From contig CALUNG010000019.1 of the NCBI GenBank assembly GCA_944321955.1, positions 1-38,687 of the forward strand: a stretch of 38,687 bases of DNA, read 5' to 3'. Positions within the stretch are counted from its first letter, which is position 1; the number at the start of each line of letters is the position of its first letter. The DNA is from an uncultured Alistipes sp. (GTDB lineage: Bacteria > Bacteroidota > Bacteroidia > Bacteroidales > Rikenellaceae). This document shows, piece after piece, positions 34,417 through 38,687 of this stretch. The notes under the pieces were generated by a model. That model was given only the letters and a program-made list of their open reading frames with translations, did not search any database and was not told where the DNA came from. The translations under genes were made by a program, and so were the position numbers.

Positions 34417-35085
34417 ATGAAAATCAACAAGGAGGGATATCGAATTATTTTCGTTACGGGTGTAATCTGCCTTCTGATATGGGCCTTCATATACTATCTG
34501 CTCAACCAGAACGAAGAAGCCGGTGTCATGTGGTTCAGCGCAATAGTTCTTATTGTATTCTGGTTCTTCATCGTTTCGTTCTTTCGCGAACCGCGGCGTG
34601 TCAAGATTCACGACAGTGATCTGGTATTTGCACCGTGCGACGGCCGTGTGGTAGTCACGGAGCCTGTTACCGATGACGAATACTTCAACGGCGAGGAGGT
34701 CATGCAGATATCGATCTTCATGTCCATAACCAATGTACATATCAACTGGTTCCCGGTAGGCGGCACTGTCAAGTACTTCAAGTACCATCCCGGACGTTTC
34801 CTCGTGGCGTGGCATCCGAAATCCTCGACCGAGAACGAACGTACGACAACCGTCATAGAGACCGAACACGGACAGGAGGTTCTGTTCCGTCAGATTGCCG
34901 GCGTCGTGGCACGTCGCATAGTCTCATACATGAAGGTCGGAAACAACGTAAAACAGAATGACGTGTGCGGATTTATCAAGTTCGGCTCGCGTCTTGATAT
35001 ATTGATTCCCAAGAACAGTGAACTGCTCGTGGAGATAGGCGATCCGGTAGTGGGTACGCAGACTCCGCTTGCGCGTTTGAAATAA
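34417..35085 (+). CDS. psd: phosphatidylserine decarboxylase family protein
   Basis: A 222-residue proenzyme of the short, non-Proteobacterial type. An N-terminal membrane-spanning region of two hydrophobic stretches (IIFVTGVICLLIWAFIYYLL and MWFSAIVLIVFWFFIV) precedes the catalytic domain. NVHINWFPVGGTVKYFKYHPG is the conserved middle. The autocleavage site that generates the pyruvoyl group is GS in IKFGSRLDILIP (about residue 190). It converts phosphatidylserine to phosphatidylethanolamine in the membrane. Co-transcribed with cdsA, 11 bases upstream. Confidence 0.93.
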   Translation: MKINKEGYRIIFVTGVICLLIWAFIYYLLNQNEEAGVMWFSAIVLIVFWFFIVSFFREPRRVKIHDSDLVFAPCDGRVVVTEPVTDDEYFNGEEVMQISIFMSITNVHINWFPVGGTVKYFKYHPGRFLVAWHPKSSTENERTTTVIETEHGQEVLFRQIAGVVARRIVSYMKVGNNVKQNDVCGFIKFGSRLDILIPKNSELLVEIGDPVVGTQTPLARLK

Positions 35086-35096
35086 CAACCGAGACC

Positions 35097-36203
35097 ATGG
35101 CCGAGACCAGACAGAACGTGTGGAAATATGTAGCCGGCGTATTGCTGACGGCTGCCATATTGTTTCTGATATGGTATTTCAGCTCCGTGGTCATATACAT
35201 ACTGGTGTCGGCGGTACTGGCCATTGTAGGGCGCCCGCTTGTGAAGCATATATCGAGAATCAGAATAGGCCGATGGTCCGTGCCTCGCTGGTTGGCCGCA
35301 TTTGTGACGCTGCTGGTAATATGGGTGGTCTTTGCTGCCGTATTCTCGCTGTTCATACCGCTTGTGGCCAACAAGATGTACCAGTTGGCAACGCTCGACT
35401 TCAGTTCGGTGCTCAAGACGGTTGAGGAACCGATAATGCGTGCTCAGGAGTATCTGCATACGATCTTCATGATGCCCGATTCGAAAGTATCGCTGAGTGA
35501 CATTATTGCCACTTCGCTCAGTCAGATCATTGACTATGATACGCTCAATACGGCATTCTCGTCGATTATAAATATCGGCATATCGTTCTTCATCGCCTTC
35601 TTTTCGATATCGTTCATAACATTCTTCTTCCTCAAGGAGGACGGCCTCTTCTATTCTATGGTCAAGGCGATGTTCCCGCAGCGGTATCAGGACAACGTTA
35701 CGCGTGCACTCGACAAGATCACTATCCTGTTGTCGCGCTACTTTACGGGCATATTGGCCGAGAGTGCCATCCTGATGATCGTGATATCGTTGATCATGAA
35801 GATATTCGGCATGCGTACGGAAGATGCGTTCTTCATCGGTCTGGTAATGGGTGTTATGAATGTCATACCGTATGCCGGACCCGTCATGGGCGGAGTGGTG
35901 TCGGTATTCGTCGGCATAGTGACTCCGATCGAAGGGTATACCGTAGGCCATACCGTAGCCATCATAGTATGTTCGCTGCTTGTGGTCAAGTGTCTCGACG
36001 ACTTCGTACTTCAGCCTACTCTGTATTCCGAACGGGTAAAGGCCCATCCGCTTGAGGTCTTTCTGGTCATACTGCTGGCAGGTTCTCTTGCCGGTGTCGT
36101 TGGCATGCTGCTGGCCATACCGTCATATACGGTTCTGCGTGTATTCGCCAAGGAGTTCTTCTCGCAGTTCTCGCTCGTGCGTAAATTAACAAAGGAAGTT
36201 TAA
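35097..36203 (+). CDS. AI-2E (PerM) family transporter
   Basis: A 368-residue polytopic inner-membrane protein with about eight hydrophobic segments, including those around YVAGVLLTAAILFLIWYF, ISFFIAFFSISFITFFFLK and VFLVILLAGSLAGVVGMLL. The pattern GPVMGGVVSVFVGIVTP and the C-terminal LAGVVGMLLAIPSYTVLRVF fit the AI-2E (YdgG/PerM/TqsA) family. Some members export autoinducer-2 and others are antiporters, so a quorum-sensing role is only inferred. It lies 11 bases after psd and 2 bases before the riboflavin kinase gene, and luxS is about 1 kb away on the other strand. Confidence 0.85.
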   Translation: MAETRQNVWKYVAGVLLTAAILFLIWYFSSVVIYILVSAVLAIVGRPLVKHISRIRIGRWSVPRWLAAFVTLLVIWVVFAAVFSLFIPLVANKMYQLATLDFSSVLKTVEEPIMRAQEYLHTIFMMPDSKVSLSDIIATSLSQIIDYDTLNTAFSSIINIGISFFIAFFSISFITFFFLKEDGLFYSMVKAMFPQRYQDNVTRALDKITILLSRYFTGILAESAILMIVISLIMKIFGMRTEDAFFIGLVMGVMNVIPYAGPVMGGVVSVFVGIVTPIEGYTVGHTVAIIVCSLLVVKCLDDFVLQPTLYSERVKAHPLEVFLVILLAGSLAGVVGMLLAIPSYTVLRVFAKEFFSQFSLVRKLTKEV

Positions 36204-36205
36204 CT

Positions 36206-36559
36206 ATGATTGCTATCGAAGGCGAGGTAATTCATGGACAACAGTTGGGTCGCCGCATAGGTTTCCCAACAGCGAATATGGAGATCGGTAATGTTGATGT
36301 GACTAACGGTGTATACATGTCCCGTGTTAATATCGATGGGGTTGAATATAGGGCCATGTCCAACGTGGGCGTCCGTCCGTCCGTAGACGGAAAACACCGT
36401 CTTCTCGAGACGTTCATTTTCGGATTCGGCGGTGACTTGTATGGCCGTCGTCTGCGGGTAGAGCTGTTGTGCAAGGTTCGCGATGAAAAGAAGTTCGGGT
36501 CGATAGGCGAGTTGCAGTCTCAGCTCGAACGCGATTCGGAACATATCAAGTCGATGTAA
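36206..36559 (+). CDS. stand-alone riboflavin kinase domain
   Basis: A 117-residue protein matching only the C-terminal flavokinase half of the bifunctional RibF. Visible are GRRIGFPTANM (ATP/metal-binding loop), the NGVYMSRV strand, MSNVGVRPSVDG, and the ETFIFGFGGDLYGRRLRVELL core with the conserved catalytic glutamate, followed by RDEKKFGSIGELQSQLERD. The N-terminal FAD synthetase domain is absent, so it should make FMN from riboflavin and ATP but not FAD. It is the last gene of the operon, followed by a terminator. Confidence 0.88.
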   Translation: MIAIEGEVIHGQQLGRRIGFPTANMEIGNVDVTNGVYMSRVNIDGVEYRAMSNVGVRPSVDGKHRLLETFIFGFGGDLYGRRLRVELLCKVRDEKKFGSIGELQSQLERDSEHIKSM

Positions 36560-36563
36560 AAAC

Positions 36564-36598
36564 AGAAACGGCACCTTTCGATAAGAGGTGCCGTTTCT
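36564..36598. terminator. bidirectional hairpin terminator
   Basis: Perfect 13-base inverted repeat (36564-36576 and 36586-36598) with a 9-base loop, A-rich on the left and T-rich on the right, between convergent riboflavin kinase and MTA/SAH nucleosidase genes. Confidence 0.9.
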
Positions 36599-36620
36599 TT
36601 TATGGATAGCCTGAACTCGT

Positions 36621-37211
36621 TTATTCCCCGTATTTCTCCAATTTGGCGAACAACGGTCCGAAGTCTGCATGGGCATCGACAAATTCGTCGTACGAATGTT
36701 CGGTCTGTCCCTCCTCCGGAACGTCCGATATCATCTTTACTGCTACTACGGGAATGTTTCCGCACTCTTCGGCTGCTATTGCTATGGCTGTTATCTCCAT
36801 GTCGAATATGGCCCTGTCGACTCCGAACCGCTGCTTTATGTCGCGGACCATTCGGGTGTTTACGAACGAGTCGCCCGTAAATACCGTAATATCGTCTTTC
36901 CCAGCCAGCGCACGTGGATCCGTAATCTCGGGTACGAATCCGTCGGGAATATCGCAGTCGTGATACATGGCACGATCTGGCATGACGATCTCACCCTGGT
37001 GAAAGCCGAGCGTACCGGCGGCAAAGCCAACGACGGCAACGGCATCGTATCTCTGAGTGGCTGTCGACAGGGCACGCACCACATTGGCAGCAGCAGCGGC
37101 CTTGCCTATTCCGCACCTTATCACGGTGTAGTTGTGGCATGACGCATGTTCGGCGGCGCGGCATGCATTGGCATATTCGCGCTTGCTTGGGGCTGCTACG
37201 AGGATATTCAT
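36621..37211 (-). CDS. mtnN: 5'-methylthioadenosine/S-adenosylhomocysteine nucleosidase
   Basis: A 196-residue PNP/UDP-phosphorylase-fold nucleosidase, somewhat shorter than the 232-residue E. coli enzyme. The FDMEITAIAIAA motif contains the substrate-binding Met-Glu pair, and VKMISDVPEEG supplies the catalytic aspartate (D of ISD). The adjacent luxS gene shows the likely role: release of adenine from S-adenosylhomocysteine to give S-ribosylhomocysteine, the LuxS substrate. A futalosine hydrolase is the main alternative, but the operon argues against it. The stop is 22 bases from the shared terminator. Confidence 0.85.
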   Translation of the reverse strand: MNILVAAPSKREYANACRAAEHASCHNYTVIRCGIGKAAAAANVVRALSTATQRYDAVAVVGFAAGTLGFHQGEIVMPDRAMYHDCDIPDGFVPEITDPRALAGKDDITVFTGDSFVNTRMVRDIKQRFGVDRAIFDMEITAIAIAAEECGNIPVVAVKMISDVPEEGQTEHSYDEFVDAHADFGPLFAKLEKYGE

Positions 37212-37216
37212 TGTCC

Positions 37217-37708
37217 TTATAGTTTTAATCCTGCAGCGGCGGCTTCTTCGGGCGAAAAGAGTATGCCAACGTACTTGTGCATGGCCTCGTTTGCTCCCTC
37301 GATATCATAGAGCGACGGGTTTCCGCACTGTATTTCGTTCATTCCGACAATATCCTCCTTGCCGTGTATGGGGAAAACCTTGGCGTACACGCGTCCGAGG
37401 GCGGCCTTTATCTGTTCGGCCGTAACGTCGTTCATGGTCGAGAGATAAAATCCGGTAAGGCATCCCATCGGGCAGAACGAAACGATGCTGTGGCCGATTG
37501 TCTCGTCGAGACGCAGCCAGTAGGCCATGAGGTGTTCGATGGTGTGAACGGCACCCGGAGTAAGAGGCTTGTGGTCCATGGGGGCGCAGAAACGCATGTC
37601 CCACGAGAGGACCGACAGTTTGTCGTTTATCTGGTAAGTCGAGCGCAGGTATAGTCCCTCGCGCAGTGTCCGATGATCGACATCGAACGAAGATACGACT
37701 GATTTCAT
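37217..37708 (-). CDS. luxS: S-ribosylhomocysteine lyase (autoinducer-2 synthase)
   Basis: A 163-residue LuxS that splits S-ribosylhomocysteine into homocysteine and DPD, the precursor of autoinducer-2. The metal site is complete: HTIEH (H55, H59, with catalytic E58) and C128 in NEIQCGN. The catalytic cysteine C83 is in MGCLTGF. Length is normal. It lies 11 bases after the aminotransferase stop and 5 bases before the nucleosidase start, so all three belong to one operon of the activated methyl cycle. Confidence 0.97.
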   Translation of the reverse strand: MKSVVSSFDVDHRTLREGLYLRSTYQINDKLSVLSWDMRFCAPMDHKPLTPGAVHTIEHLMAYWLRLDETIGHSIVSFCPMGCLTGFYLSTMNDVTAEQIKAALGRVYAKVFPIHGKEDIVGMNEIQCGNPSLYDIEGANEAMHKYVGILFSPEEAAAAGLKL

Positions 37709-37719
37709 GGTGCTTTGAG

Positions 37720-38687
37720 TTATTTTTTATCGCGGTTGTTATATGCTTCAAGGGCCTTGCGCAGTACGAGAAGAGCTCGCTGCAGGTCCTCTTTTTTCAG
37801 AATGTAGGCTATGCGCACCTCGTCGCGTCCCATCGTCGGGTCGGTGTAGAAACCCGATGCAGGGGCAAGCATTACGGTCTCGCCCTCATACTCGAAATCC
37901 GTAAGGCACCATGCGCAGAACTTGTCGCTGTCGTCGACCGGCAGACGTGCCACGGTATAGAAAGCGCCCATAGGAATCGGCGAATATACTCCCGGAATCT
38001 TGTTCAGTCCGTCGATAAGGCACTTGCGGCGTTCGATGTACTCCTCGTATACGTCGATGGTGTATTGTCTCGGTGCGTCGATCGAGGCCTCGGCCACGAT
38101 CTGCCCGATAAGCGGGGGCGAAAGGCGTGCCTGACAGAACTTCATGACGGCGGCATGTACTTCGGGGTTCTTCGTGATGAGCGAACCGATACGTATTCCG
38201 CATTCGGAGTAGCGTTTCGATACCGAATCTATGAGGACGACATTGTCCTCGATGCCTTCGAGGTGGAATGCCGATATGTAGGGCGAACCCGTGTATATGT
38301 ATTCGCGGTAAACCTCATCCGAGAAGAGGAACAGATCGTATTTCTTTACAAGATCGCGTATCTGGTTCATCTCCTTGCGGCTGTACAGGTATCCGGTAGG
38401 GTTGTTGGGGTTGCAGATCAGGATGCCTCGCGTACGTTCGTTTATCAGACGCTCGAAGGCCTCTATACCGGGCAGCGCAAAGCCATCCTCAATCGTGGCA
38501 GTGACTGGACGGATAACGGCACCGGCCGATATGGCAAAGGCCATGTAGTTCGCGTATGCCGGTTCCGGCACGATGATCTCGTCGCCCGGATTCAGACACG
38601 ACATGAATGCGAAAAGAACGGCTTCGGAGCCTCCTGTCGTGATGATTTTGTCGTCGGCCGTCAGCTTTATCTGATATTGTTCGTAGT
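37720..38687 (-). CDS. PLP-dependent class I/II aminotransferase, 5'-truncated
   Basis: The frame stays open to the right edge of the window, so the gene is cut; about 322 residues are visible (ATG at 38604 is internal, because codons upstream read TTGGSEAVLFAF). Fold type I features are present: CNPNNPTGYLYS, FLFSDEVYREYIY, and the pyridoxal-lysine segment DSVSKRYSECGIRIG (lysine codon at 38215-38217), then a C-terminal domain ending with RDEVRIAYILKKEDL. The substrate (aspartate, aromatic or methionine-related) is unknown. Being the first visible gene of the luxS-mtnN operon suggests a role in methionine or sulfur amino acid metabolism, which is inference. Confidence 0.88.
   Translation of the reverse strand, partial: YEQYQIKLTADDKIITTGGSEAVLFAFMSCLNPGDEIIVPEPAYANYMAFAISAGAVIRPVTATIEDGFALPGIEAFERLINERTRGILICNPNNPTGYLYSRKEMNQIRDLVKKYDLFLFSDEVYREYIYTGSPYISAFHLEGIEDNVVLIDSVSKRYSECGIRIGSLITKNPEVHAAVMKFCQARLSPPLIGQIVAEASIDAPRQYTIDVYEEYIERRKCLIDGLNKIPGVYSPIPMGAFYTVARLPVDDSDKFCAWCLTDFEYEGETVMLAPASGFYTDPTMGRDEVRIAYILKKEDLQRALLVLRKALEAYNNRDKK

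Overview
The window looks like chromosomal DNA from a Bacteroidales gut commensal, most likely a Rikenellaceae/Alistipes-type genome. The evidence is Bacteroidetes-style promoters (TAnnTTTG -7 boxes, several with TTTG-like -33 boxes), little Shine-Dalgarno signal, the acpP-fabF-rnc order, lipoprotein fimbrillins, DUF3575/DUF5119/DUF4906-type proteins, and moderate GC. The genus is inferred from family content, not from a database search. No tRNA, rRNA, CRISPR array, insertion sequence or prophage was seen.

Layout, left to right. Positions 1-1654 (+): the end of a UPF0597/cysteine-desulfidase-like gene, then a secreted histidine phosphatase. Positions 1723-4134 (-): Kdo transferase, YraN and peptidase E. 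Positions 4319-7928 (+): acpP, fabF, rnc (with a very long arginine-rich tail) and radC. Positions 7994-9165 (-): a small operon of two membrane proteins and a winged-helix regulator. Positions 9425-13419 (+): glycyl-tRNA synthetase, YqgF, an SGNH hydrolase, peptide deformylase and a small outer-membrane-type protein.

Positions 13503-24167 (-) hold the main accessory element, a seven-gene surface-pilus operon of the Bacteroidales type V (FimA/Mfa) kind. In transcription order it encodes an OmpA-like/DUF3575 protein, a DUF5119 lipoprotein, three fimbrillin-like lipoproteins, a 596-aa lipoprotein with a ricin-like (beta-trefoil-like) segment, and a 1040-aa DUF4906-like lipoprotein with an EF-hand-like loop. 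Two G9 tracts, one in the first gene and one at the likely promoter, suggest phase variation. A strong hairpin after the first fimbrillin gene suggests uneven expression of the subunits.

Positions 24625-26701 (-): an M1-like metallopeptidase preceded by an Xre regulator/membrane protein pair. Positions 26901-29821 (-): trpS and a CLC chloride channel. Position 29954 (+): oxyR, divergent from trpS. Positions 31035-36559 (+): a housekeeping run of rsfS, ftsH, cdsA, psd, an AI-2E-family transporter and a stand-alone riboflavin kinase domain. Positions 36621-38687 (-): an aminotransferase (cut by the window edge), luxS and an MTA/SAH nucleosidase, which together form an activated-methyl-cycle/AI-2 operon.

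Convergent gene pairs are separated by clear bidirectional hairpin terminators at about 1672, 7947, 13443 and 36564. Two separate regulator plus membrane-protein operons share an almost identical promoter with an overlapping inverted repeat.
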